This document shows, piece by piece, positions 1 to 12,700 of a DNA stretch of 64,000 nt. Made by a program: the position numbers and the translations under genes. Positions within the stretch are counted from its first letter, which is position 1; each line of letters begins with the position of its first letter. The DNA comes from Nilaparvata lugens (lineage: Eukaryota; Arthropoda; Insecta; Hemiptera; Delphacidae). The stretch is taken from the NCBI RefSeq assembly GCF_014356525.2, contig NC_052511.1, forward strand, positions 36,051,121 through 36,115,120, read 5' to 3'. Under the pieces are notes generated by a model that saw only the letters and a program-made list of their open reading frames with translations, had not been told where the DNA came from and did no database searches.

Positions 1-393
1 ATGTTTAGATTTTGATTTCAATTCTCACCTAGCATTGTTTCTTAAAATAAAACCAGTGCTACATTGGTTTTTTTGCAATGAAAATGTTTGAATTTTGATT
101 TCAATTCTCACTAAAATTGCTTCATAAAATATCATCAATGCTACTGTACATTCACAAATTAGTCCTGGTTTAGCGTTATCGAATTCTTGTCTGAAGTTAT
201 TGTTTAATAATTAGACTTTTATGTAGGCTACTTTATAATTATCAACTTATATTGCTCTAATATTGTTAAGCTGTATGATTTTTTCTCTCATAATTTGTAA
301 ATATTGTGAATTGGATTGAATGAAATTTGAATTTGATTTTTTGCAATGAACTTTTTGTGTAGTTGAGAAGTTGATATTGTGGTAATTATTCAT

Positions 394-505
394 ATTGAAT
401 GAAAAAGACTAAGGAATTGTCAAAAAAAAAACACTGATTTTTAAATCACTGATCGTTCATAAATCAGTGGTTTTTTGACAATTTCTTGGTCTTTTTCGTT
501 CAATT
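394..505. repeat. Palindromic MITE-like element, 112 bp
   Basis: Terminal inverted repeat ATTGAATGAAAAAGAC / GTCTTTTTCGTTCAAT, continuing inward through TTGTCAAAAAA...TTTTTTGACAA and CACTGATTT...AAATCAGTG. Nearly the whole element folds into one hairpin. It lies in the ACE intron left of the last visible exon. Confidence 0.7.
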
Positions 506-592
506 TTGCAATGTCTTTATTAAAATCTTTTAAGGTCTAATTAATGTCTTTAAATTTTGCAATTTGTTTAGATTTGTCTTTAAAATTCTTAC

Positions 593-784
593 CTAATAGA
601 TGAGCAGGAATGGCACCCTGTTTTGGCACCATTTCATCGCCATACTTTTCATTGAGACGTCCCCTGACATAAGCATGTAGCTGCATGTAGAGAGGCTCTA
701 TCACGTTCCACAGTTTCTGCACCTCCTTCTCGAAATCGTTCATCTCAAAATCATGGAGCCAGTACTCGGCAGCGTCAGTGAAAT
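593..784 (-). CDS. Ance: ACE-like gene, exon ending IPAHLLG
   Basis: Acceptor ATATTTCTTAG|ATTTCACTG and donor CATCTATTAG|GTAAGA bound 192 nt. It encodes FTDAAEYWLHDFEMNDFEKE, then VQKLWNVIEPLYMQLHAYVR, then GRLNEKYGDEMVPKQGAIPA and HLL plus the first base of Gly. This corresponds to the ACE segment ending in PIPMHLLGNMWAQ in Drosophila. The next exon (NMWAQ...) would be left of position 1; I see no matching exon in 1-592. The longer open frame past 593 reads into intron. Confidence 0.93.
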
Positions 785-3700
785 CTAAGAAATATTTAAT
801 GATTGAATTTAATTTCAGTCTGAAGTTTATATTAAAACGAGTTTCTGGAGTGTTACCAACAGAGATAATTGTTTTGAGTCTATTTGTTAAATGATGGACT
901 CCATGCAATAGCCTACTCTAGTGACTATAGTAAAGTTCAACACATAACTTTACCACATTCCCTCAATCGAATGCAAACTTTTGTAATCACTTTATATTAT
1001 ATTTAGTATTATTCTATGGTATTCATATTTTGGTATTTTTTTATTATTGGTACCGTATTTATTTGCATTTAATAGTATTTTATTTACTCTGTTGTAGTTC
1101 TGACACTGTGTTACTTGTAAATATTTGAAAAACCACTTACTTTTCTTGGAGTATTGAGGGTGTTTTTTCAAATATTTACAAGTAAAACAGTGTCAGAACT
1201 ACAACAGAGTTATTATATAGTGTTGTCATGGAAAGCAACATCAATTTTATTCACATTTGATTCAATGGTGGAAATAATATTTAGTAGGTAGAAAATATAT
1301 TGAGGACTATTGAAGAACCTATTCAACTGGTATCTGATCCACAACCAACTGAATATTGATTCACAGAAAAAAAATGTTTATCAAAAAAATAGAATCGCTT
1401 ATGAATGTCTATCATACAGCAATGTTTATCACATAAAATAGCATAGCAGCATATTATTAATAATTGGAGCTTCTTTCATGAAAATACATAATACCATAGA
1501 GAAACATAATAGCGTAAGTAGAAAGCCCATGGTGTATAGGGCATTTATGACGCAACTATTACTGTTATCTCAAGCCGATTACTGTCGATTTTTACTGTTT
1601 TGACCGGGTAAGAGTGTATGGCGCAATATGAGAGACTACCAGCGTTATAAAGCTTCACGGGGAAGAACTACACGTGGACTATAGGCTTGAGCTAACAGTT
1701 AGTAAAAGTTGCGACATAAACGCCCTATACAGTGAATACTTATCCGAGTGAGTCTGAAAAATATATCATGATTAAATTTTTTTAACATTCAAATTTGAGA
1801 TAGACCTGAAAACAGTATTAAGGATCAAATGAATATATTGAGGATTTGAATATTTATCTGCCTGTTACGGAGGCTCAATCTCACTTTATTCTCAGAGTAT
1901 GTTTACTTATATTCAATGACAACTGAATATTCATGAGTTGAATAACAGGGGAGAATGTTCATGAGTTAGATCATAATTATTGATAATTTAGAATTCTTTT
2001 ATAAGTAATGATCTGAAACGAATAATTATAATTGAAAATGAACAATCTATATGAATAAAAATACTATCACAGTGGAAGTGACAGTAGCTAAGTAGCCTAA
2101 ATACTTACTCGAATGTGCCGAATTCAGTGTTATCTCAATCTCAGTCACTTAATCATCTATATATGTGAAAGCGAAATGGCACTCACTCACTAACTGACTG
2201 ACTGACTGACTCTCTCACTCACTCACTCAGAACTAAAAATCTACCGGACCAAAAACGTTCAAATTTGGTAGGTATGTTCAGTTGGCCCTTTGGAGGCGCA
2301 CTAAGAACGGATTTGGAAAAATTTCCAAAGATACGCCCGAAATCAGCGTTTTTTAGCGTTTTCTCAGCTTTATCAAGAACAAATGAACAAAAAATGTTCA
2401 AATTTAGTACAGAAGCTCAACTAGGGTGTAATAATGTTGTGTTAGAAGGAATTTGCAATAACGTCAAAGATACGCCCAAAATTAGCGTTTTTTGCGTTTG
2501 GGTGATTGAATCGAGCGAGGAAGTACTTTGACTTTCTGATGGAATGAAGCATGCTCAAATGAAAAATGCAGGCGAACGAAGCGAGCCCGCTGGTCTCATT
2601 TCTTGACGATCCAGTCGGGGGTCCAGGGGGCGTAGCCCCCTGGCTAGACGGATATGGCGTGCGAAGCGAGCCTGTCGACTATAGTGCTCTAATAAAATTA
2701 CTTTATATCCACTCCTACAGGGAAATGTTTAACAATCATCAATAAGTAGTTAATAATGGGAGCTTCTTTCACAAAAATAAATAACCTCAATGAAAATATT
2801 ATAACAGTGAAATCTATGTTGACATCACTAGGCCTACTATAATATAACATTTTAATTTTCATTGATAACACAAATTTTATAAAATAAATTACCTCAATGA
2901 AAATACTATCACGGTGGAATCTATGTTGACATCACTAGGCCTACTATAATTATAACATTTTAATTTCCATTGATAACACAAATTATAAAATAACTACTCA
3001 CTGTTCAGCTTGGCAGCTTCATTCATAAGTGTGACGTACTCAGTGTACAAGTTTCTGCATTTTCTTCCAGTGGAATTTCTCCATTCAACCCAGTAATGTT
3101 TCAGTTCATCGGGAGATCTGCTTTTTGCAAGTTTTTCGGAAATCTCTGCGAAAAATCAAATTGAAAAAACAGTGAGAACTGTGAAAAATCAAATTATAAC
3201 TACTGTAGGTTAACAGTGAAAATAGCAGTATAGATACGGTATAAGTTTGAGTGAAAACACTTCATTCACATGGGCTACTTTTTAAATTAATAAAACAATA
3301 TAAAATCTTATAGCACCTTTTATAAAGTTTCATAAATTAAAGGGTGCTATAAGATTTTATATTGTTTTATCAGTTTTAGTGAGTATTTTAGTTTGAATAA
3401 GAGGATAAAACAGAGAACAATTTGTTGAACTACATTTGAATTAATTGAATTTCTGTATTGCCACAGATGGAGAAGAGTATAGTCTCTCATGCTCTTCTAA
3501 TACAAGGAGAAGGCTATAGTGTCTAATCATGTCCATGAATTCCATCAATATTCAAGAATACTATTATAAGGTTGCAGAGTTTTATAATATACAACAAGAT
3601 TTTTCATAACCCAAGTATAAGCTAGAATTGGCGAGAAGCCTGCAATGAAATAAGCTTTCTTATTGGAACATCTTTTCGAGAATCAGAAAATTATTATTGT

Positions 3701-6700
3701 CATATTAAAGTATTAAAGAGAAGTAGAGACGACTCCCAAGTCCTAAGTGTATTTTTTTAAATAGCATTTTTATTAGGTAGCTCTTCCACAAAATGAATAA
3801 GCAACTTTATTTATTTATTACAAATACAAATTGACCTGTACTGCATTTTTACAGTAATTACTATAAAATACTGATACATACCGGGCTCCAGAGATAGTTG
3901 ACAGTCTGTGTTAGAGGTGTCTCCATAAGGACAGAGCTTAGCTTCAGCATAGATTGACGTCATAGTGGTGATTGTATTCTCCAACTATACACAAAAAATA
4001 ATAAATATTTGATTGTAAATTTCAAAAATAACATATAAAAATACAAATGACCTAAAATAATATTATGTAGGATTAGAGGATACTAAGCTAAACGAAAACT
4101 TGATATAACAGAGCATACTCAAGAGATGACTAATAGGTTCAATGTACAAATCACTTACATACAAATCAAATTTTTAGTTGACGAGAGTCGGCTGAATAAT
4201 TTTTATGGTAGAGAAAATGTTATTAAAAATGTTGAAATAGTTGAAGTACCAGTCATTTGTTATTTTATTCATATAACAATTTATTTCCTCAGAATGTATG
4301 AATTCAGGGCTACTTTCTTTTATTTATAAAATTGAATTATATAGTGCCCTTTGAGTTCTTAATCTTTTATTTTATTAATTTCAAAGGGTAGCCTACAATA
4401 ATGCTATTTCATAAACAATTTATCTATCAATATAATATACAATATGGCAATTCCCACTGAGTAATGTTACTACCCTTAGTGATTATTTCTGGAGGTTTTG
4501 AGCAACTGAAATTCTATAGTTTTTCAAAACAATTACGTTCGTTCCTTCGAAAGATTTTACTCCTAAATTTCTAAGCCTCTATGATTTTTAAATTCTTGAG
4601 AACCCAAGATTTTTTCAATGAAAATAATTTAATCTCAACATTTCTAAAAGTGTCTATGATTCTCATCGATAATGCAATACATTTTTGTAAATTGGTATTT
4701 ATTCCTACAGACTAAGAGCATCTATCTATATGTATTCTTGAGCACTGTATAATTATGACAATAGAGAATTATTGAATTGAATTCTAAAATTTTTTAGGAT
4801 CCTGAGGATTCTGCCAATAAATATAATTTCACTCACCTTCTCGTATTTGTCGTCCGGCAACGCTGCTGTACCTAGAATGGACATTTTCTTGAATTGTCTC
4901 TTGAGATCTTCGTCTTTGAAAGATTGCCAGGGGAATCTGATTGTGTTGAGCCATCGCTCCTTTACCACCTTTGCAGTTTCCAGTGAAACGTTCAACTGCA
5001 ACAAAATTCAGTGATTATTCTCCATAACTTACAAACATTCTAATTTGAAAATCATACTTAAATTATATTCTGCAAAGATTTTGTGGATAGACAACTGCTG
5101 AGCTCAACACGTTATCATGAGCATGTGTCAGCTAGCTGTTTGCAGGATTCACCACTGTTTTTGTAGAAAATTTCCTTCAATAGTTTGTTATGTTTTTCAG
5201 CGATTTTCTGTAAATGGACAACTGCTGTATACAAATAAAAAGTCGAGTTTAAAACTAGTTGTAGATTGTGTACAGAGGGGCAAAATAGATGAGTATACAA
5301 AATGAATAATATACAAATATAGTATAGAAATAGAATAATATACAAAATAGATAAATGTACAAATCAAGTATGTAACTTTGGTTGCAAAAATAAAACACTA
5401 TATTGATATGACATATGAAGAACCAATTAATTTAGAAAGCAAACAGAACCAAGGACCACAATAGTATTACGTTGTGTAATATTACATTTTTTCTCACATT
5501 TGAATCGAATCTTCAATTCGAGATCTATGGAACTTTATAGTAAATGTCAGAGTTATCAATAGACGGACAAATTTTTTGACGGAGAATTTATTATCGTAAA
5601 TGTTTGTTGCATTGTTCCATGGTGTCACCGAGGCAGGGTTAACATATTACTAGTTAAATGGTTTATTTAAATCGAGATATATATAAAAATTTAAAATAAC
5701 ATTTTAAAATAAAGTTTTATTGAGAACAGATGTAGAATGTGAATTCTAAACTTGTAAATTATAATTTTGTGGTGACGTGTCTGTAGCGTGGACAATGAAT
5801 TTTTGAGGTCTCTCTGTTCTGGCTTGTAGCTTTTCCTGTTCTTTCTTCTTCTGAAAACATGGCTGGCTGTTGTGTGTGTAATTTTGTGCTCTGAATTATT
5901 GTCTGTTTACGTGAATTTATTAATGTTTTAAATTGAGTTTTAAACAGTTTATAGTGTTCTTTTTTGTGGATAATTTGTTTTTTCTGTATCCAAGCCAATA
6001 GCCACTGTGTTTCAACTGTAGGCCTAAACTAGATAAGTATTTTAGTTCGTAGTTACTTGAAATAATTAGCCTTAAGATATTTTCTCTTTCTGTATTTTGT
6101 GAAATTTTATCTGAAGATTATAAGTTAATTTGCTCTGAAAACTGGATTTCTCATTCATAGGCAATAGATCCATTCACAGTTTATCAAGAATCTATTTTAT
6201 TGGAGCCGACAACTGTCCTTGGTTTGATAGGTGTTAAATGCTATTCCAACCGTTTAAGGAAAAATTGGTAGCACGGCAAATGGTACGCCCTGTGGTGGGA
6301 CAGAATTACAAAATAAATATGTCCCAAATGGTACACTATGAAATCCCTGGTTATAGAAATTATTAGTGGATAGATATCTTGATAGGTTGTGAATGGCTTG
6401 TTGCTGAGTGGGAAAACGGTTCAAGAGAGATCAAGTCCTAATGAATATATTATCTGTGCAGACTAGCAAAATGGCATACAATATGAAAAATATTAAAAAT
6501 GATGATGAGTTAATAGCTGCCTTAACACAACTGTTTGATAATTTTAAACAAGAGCAAAATGCTAGGTTTGATGAGCAAAATGCTAGGTTTAATGCTAGGT
6601 TTGATGATATGAAGCAAGAATTTGCTGAAACATTGAGTGATAATCATGAAGATGAAAACAAATTGAAGCAGGATGATAGTAGTGTTAAGTTACAAGATCA

Positions 6701-9700
6701 ACTCATTCAAGTTTCTGATAATGTAGGCCTAGTTACTGTTGTTGAAAAAGTCAACCATAGTGAAAGTGTAGAATTGAGTAAAGAAGTAGGTAGGGAGTTG
6801 TCTTCATTGAAAGTCAACTATCAAGAAAGTACTATTGCTACATTGAAGGTTAGGAAAACAGTAAACAAATCGAATGTTTCTATGGATCAGATTACTACAT
6901 CGAAAGTTAGGAAAACAGTAAATAAAATGAATGATTACATGAGAAAGGTTTCTGTGGAGGTTAGGAATAATGTCAACAAAATGAATGTTGCTTTGAGTCA
7001 AGTTGATGAGTTCAACTTTCAACTGAGAATTGAAAAGATGTATGCTATGCATTCTCAAGTGACCATGACGAACTTTTGTAGGCAAAACTGCTTGGTTGAA
7101 ATAAATGAACCCATGAATAAAATCATGCTATTGAAGAAAACAAAACGCAAAGTTTCCATTGATGTATTAGTATTCAAAGGTTGTTTCAAGTTGCTTATTT
7201 ACAAGATTATGACAGTGAATCACATGATGAAAGAGTATTCCCCAACACACAATGATTAGGAATCCTGTGTTATGCCGGGATTCAGAATAGCATAATCGCT
7301 ACACAGTGTATGGTAAGAGTCCATAATTGTGTCTTTTTTCTTTCCTATAGCCTATTTTCTTGGCCCTTAATCTTTTCAATTTTCGATTCTTTCCTGTCTT
7401 TGTGTAATATTCAGTAAAATTCTTCTATGATGCATATCTTAACCAATCTTGTCCATAGTCATTTAAATTTGTATTTTTCTGAAATAATATTAGAAGTTGA
7501 AATAGTAGCTTATTTTCCTAATCTTTAATTGTTGATAAAACTTAACTTTTCTAAAATCTATCCATTGTTGTGTAAATAATTGTTTGCTTGCGGTATATTT
7601 TTTCATCATGTATTACATATATTTTAATCATGTCTATTTTTTCAGGTATTATATTAGGTAATTAGGTTTTTCAGAGCAATTATGTCCCATGTTCTCATCT
7701 TTCATTGCATATTGTGCCATAAGCCATATGTAATTAGGTTATAGTTTTCTTCTGGGCTTTTAACCCATTTTGCATTTTATTTTTTCTTTGCTGTCCAATA
7801 CTTTGGATTTTTGGTAGACAAGTAGGTGTGATTTTTTTTAGAGGTGTGGGCGTGAACCACATACGGCTGGACTCGATTATCTGACCTACTTGTTTGCGAT
7901 ATAAAAACCTTATGACTGCAACAACAAATGTTTGTAAAACCTTTTGCATACTTTTGTTTTTGTGGTCCGATACTAGAGTCTGCTATCACATTGCCTTACA
8001 GACATCTAGGAACTATCCACCCAGTCACAATAGTCAACATATTTTTTCCTTCACCAGTTGTTTTTGTGGGAGTGATAGCTCACAATTATAACAAATTAGA
8101 GTCATACTTGGAATTTACAAAATTCCATAGTAGTATATTTTATTAAATATACTTCCTCATGAAAGTTCAGTACTGACATGTAGGATAGGCTCTAATTAAT
8201 CTTTCTCTTCTTTGTATTGTTTTAGGGAATTTATTTACCCAGTTTTCTTTTTCTCTTGTTTGTATTTTTTAGGGAACTTATTTACCAGTATTTCATCTTG
8301 ATCATCTTTGTATCATAATCTTGAAATGTTTATACTTATTATACAGTCTTTAAATTTTAAATAATTTTAAAAAATAATTGGTTTAATTTAAAACGTTGTG
8401 TTATATATCAATTGAAATGAGTTAAAGGCTAAAATTTTTCTAAAGTGTTTTGTAATTGATATTTTTTTTTCAAATTTTAAAACTGTTTGTTCTATAAATT
8501 TTGATATGATTGATTATCGTTTGAAATGGATGCTGGAGTGTATGTAGAATTTTTAGTGGGGTTTGTTGATTAGAATTTTGCTGGTATGTGATTGTTTTTT
8601 TGAGATGGAAACCCATTATTGCCTAAAGAAGGAATAACAGAGGTTATGACTTAGAGAGGCAGTAATGAGATAATATTTTTTGTGTTGATTACTTATGTTG
8701 ATTGCCATAGATGCAAAATAATGATTAATAATGTTGATTGCCATAGATGCAAAATGATGATTACTGATGAATATTGTTTGCCTTTGAAGCAAAATATTAT
8801 TGATGTTTTGAATTGTTTCTTGTTTAATGATTGATAGTAAAGTTTTGTCATGAAATGTAGTTTGTGTTTAGAACATTGAAGAGTCGAAATAAACTATAGT
8901 ATCCAACAAACGATGATTAACAATATTAAATAATTTGCTTTTTATACAATTTTTGAACAAAATTAAAACTAAATAATTTTGAAACCCTGAATGATAAATC
9001 ATAAATGTGAAATGAACATGCTATAAATGAAATGTTATATTAAATGATAATGAAATGCAGATATATTATGAAATGATTGTGAATAGAAGACCAATTGTCT
9101 GAAATTATTGAAATATGTATTGAAATTAAATTTTGTTGTGATAATCTGATGTTTTTTTTACAATTTTGATAATGATACAGGGTGTTATGAAATTCTATTT
9201 CTATTTTGAAGAATGGATTAAATTTTGATATTTGAACAGTGAATAGATGAAAATAAATGAATTTTTTTAAATTTATCATTGATATGTCCATATTTCACAA
9301 TTTATGTTTTGCTGACTGTATAATAAGATGTTAACAAATTTCAATTTCATAGATACTTAAAATAATTTTTATGTGTATTAGATTGTATGGATAGCCTAAT
9401 CAAGTTTTTCTTCTTAGTTTATAAGCATTTTAAGACAACAGGTACAGCACAGACATTAACATTGAAATAGTTATCATGTGAATCTCGAAATCAGTAACAA
9501 GTGAACGCCATGAAGAGTGTTAAGAACATTTGGGTGATTTTCAAACTAGTGTGACATAACTACGCCAATATCTACGCCTAAATCTACGCTGCGGCCTACA
9601 CCAATAACTACGCCAATGTCAACACCAATATCAACACCAATAACTACGCCAAAATCTACGCCGATGCCTGTGCTGATGTCAACACCAATATCTACGCCGA

Positions 9701-12700
9701 TGCCTGCGCCGAAGCCAATATCTGCGCCAATGCTGATGCCAAAATCTGCGCCAATGCTGATGCCAACAACAAAAATCAAAGCCAATATCTGCGCCAATGC
9801 TGATGCCAAAATCTGCGCCAATGCTGATGCCAACAACAAAAATCAATGCCGATGCCTGCGCCAATGCCAATAGCTACGCCAATGCCAAAATCTGCGCCAA
9901 TGCCAACAACAAAAATCAATGCCAATAGCTACGCCAATGCCTGCGCCAATGCTGATGCCAACACCAAAATCAACGCCGATGCCTGTGCTGATGTCAATGC
10001 CTGCGCCAATGCCAATAGCTACGCCAATGCCAAAATCTGCGCCAATGCCAATATCAACGCCGATGCCAAAGCCGACACCAAAGCATACGCCAATAGCAAT
10101 GCCAATGCTTATTGCTGACTCTGTATCTCAAACTTCAACACTACTGCATTACCTGGAGGTAATTGCCATCCATGTTCACATTCACAACTTTGAATTCAGA
10201 AGAACAGTCACAGTATCATGAAAGAATTGATTCAAAAAATCCTCTCCTAAATTATTCCTGTATGCAGAACTCTAAACCTTGAAAGCTGAAAATATCAAAA
10301 AACCAAACCTTACCTAAATTAATCCTCACCTAAATTAATCCTGTATGCAGCGTCTATCTCTTTTCCAAAAAACGAATTACATTGTCATTTCAAGCCTGAA
10401 ATGTACATTGTATAATTACAAATATGATACAAAATTTATGTGACTCTGTATTGAATTTGGAATGCAGCCGTCTACTACAAACATGAAGCAATGCTAAATG
10501 AGATGTCACCTGTATCGAGTTTGGTATGCAGCAGTCGACTACAAGTATCAGCCCAACACTATGTGCATCCAGATCAGCCCAACACTTAACGTCATCACAT
10601 TGGAGTCACACTTAACTGAAAATCATACTGAGTGCCTTAACGGACTGTTTTCCAAAATGTGCATCAATAAAATCAACCGCGTCAATAGTGAAAGAAATGA
10701 ACATTTTTTGATTTATTGAAATTTTATGTGAAAATTAAATGTAACAATTCATCAATTCATTAAAAAAAAAATAATAATAATAATAATTTTTCATTCAACA
10801 TACTAAATTTTTTTTTATGCAATAAAAATTAAATTTTCTATCTATTAATTTATGTGCAATTTCAAAAAACTATTCTTTACATATTAAACTTTCTGTTGAG
10901 ATATTTTTCTTTAAATTATAAAGCTAAATCAAAAGTAATATTGATATTCTATATTTTGAAATATTGTTTGGAAACATATAACAAACGCTATTGATGAATT
11001 TTTATAATAATTTTCAATATTTTTGGATGACATGTATTGTTTTTTCTAGAAAAAATTGTTACTGTTCTCAAATTTAAATTTCAACAATTTTCATTAGGGT
11101 CAATGTAAATTTTTTCTTTGAATTTTCAAACAGTAAAATTTTTTTATGTCAAGAGGGGGGTATTTGTAATATTACATTTTTTCTCACATTTGAATCGAAT
11201 CTTCAATTCGAGATCTATGGAACTTTATAGTAAATGTCAGAGTTATCAATAGACGGACAAATTTTTTGACGGAGAATTTATTATCGTAAATGTTTGTTGC
11301 ATTGTTCCATGGTGTCACCGAGGCAGGGTTAACATATTACTAGTTAAATGGTTTATTTAAATCGAGATATATATAAAAATTTAAAATAACATTTTAAAAT
11401 AAAGTTTTATTGAGAACAGATGTAGAATGTGAATTCTAAACTTGTAAATTATAACTTTGTGGTGACGTGTCTGTAGCGTGGACAATGAATTTTTGAGGTC
11501 TCTCTGTTCTGGCTTGTAGCTTTTCCTGTTCTTTCTTCTTCTGAAAACATGGCTGGCTGTTGTGTGTGTAATTTTGTGCTCTGAATTATTGTCTGTTTAC
11601 GTGAATTTATTAATGTTTTAAATTGAGTTTTAAACAGTTTATAGTTTTCTTTTTTGTGGATAATTTGTTTTTTCTGTATCCAAGCCAATAGCCACTGTGT
11701 TTCAACTGTAAACTAGATAAGTATTTTAGTTCGTAGTTACTTGAAATAATTAGCCTTAAGATATTTTCTCTTTCTGTATTTTGTGAAATTTTATCTGAAG
11801 ATTATAAGTTAATTTGCTCTGAAAACTGGATTTCTCATTCATAGGCAATAGATCCATTCACAGTTTATCAAGAATCTATTTTATTGGAGCCGACAACTGT
11901 CCTTGGTTTGATAGGTGTTAAATGCTATTCCAACCGTTTAAGGAAAAATTGGTAGCACGGCAGTTGTCTGTTGTGTTTTAATCTATACCTTACTTGTCTT
12001 TTATCACAATTTGTCTCATCATCAACCTTCTAAAAGAATTGAACACTAATAGCAAAAAGTGAATAAATTAAAAACCAATTGGGCATAAACTCGAAAAAAA
12101 TGATTCTTGGAAATGAATCTACATAGATATGGATAACATCAAAATAACAATATTTTTTCTAAATTATTCTTTCATTCCTAAGAAAAGTACTTAAGTAGCC
12201 TAAGGGCCAGACCATATTAAGCGCGTTTTTCATGTGTTTTTAGAGTCGGCAGGGCAGGAAGGTCTCCGATTGGCTGATTGAGTTTGGCGCCTGAAAAACG
12301 CTTTAAAACGATTTCAGTATCAGTATGATATATGGCCCCAACTCTCTTACTTAATCAAAAGTTCTACTGAACTGTAATTTTCCAAGTCTACTCCAAATAA
12401 TATAGCTGCGTGAGTCGATACTTTTATATAATAGCTATTGGAGAAATCAATCTAAATCGTCTAAAAGTAGTGGGTTTATGATCAAGTTCAATATAGGTAC
12501 TATACCATAGAGAAGCAATAGCGTAAGTAGATATCCCATGGTATAGGGCGTTTATGTCGCAACTTTTACTGTTATCTCAAGCCGATTACTGTCGATTGTT
12601 ATCGATTTATACTGTTTTGACCGGGTAAGAGTGTATTTAAGGCACAATATATTTAAGCTTCACGGGAAAGAACTACGTGGACTATAGGCTTGAGATAACA

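Larger units (their letters stand above)
5475..11962 (+). mobile_element. Young non-autonomous LTR retrotransposon, 6.5 kb, inside ACE intron
   Basis: Two direct repeats of about 800 bp (5475-6278 and 11165-11962) start TGTAATATTACA and end GGTAGCACGGCA, the TG...CA ends of LTRs. Both flanks carry the same 4-bp duplication GTTG (5471-5474 and 11963-11966). After the left LTR comes AA then TGGTACGCCC, a possible primer-binding site starting with TGG. Directly before the right LTR is the purine run AAGAGGGGGG. I counted only two substitutions and one 6-bp indel between LTRs, so insertion is recent. The 4.9 kb interior has one substantial frame (6408-7259) and no recognisable protease, reverse transcriptase or integrase, so it must be mobilised in trans. 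It lies antisense to the host gene. Confidence 0.92.

Noticed and set aside
5759..5998. 79-codon minus-strand frame, repeated at 11449-11688
   Set aside because: It lies wholly within each LTR and is antisense to the element; conservation is explained by LTR identity.
9546..10221. Thr-Pro-Met/Ala-repeat proteins on both strands (up to 100 codons)
   Set aside because: The hexamer minisatellite keeps several frames open at once; no single frame is favoured and there is no start context or flanking coding sequence.
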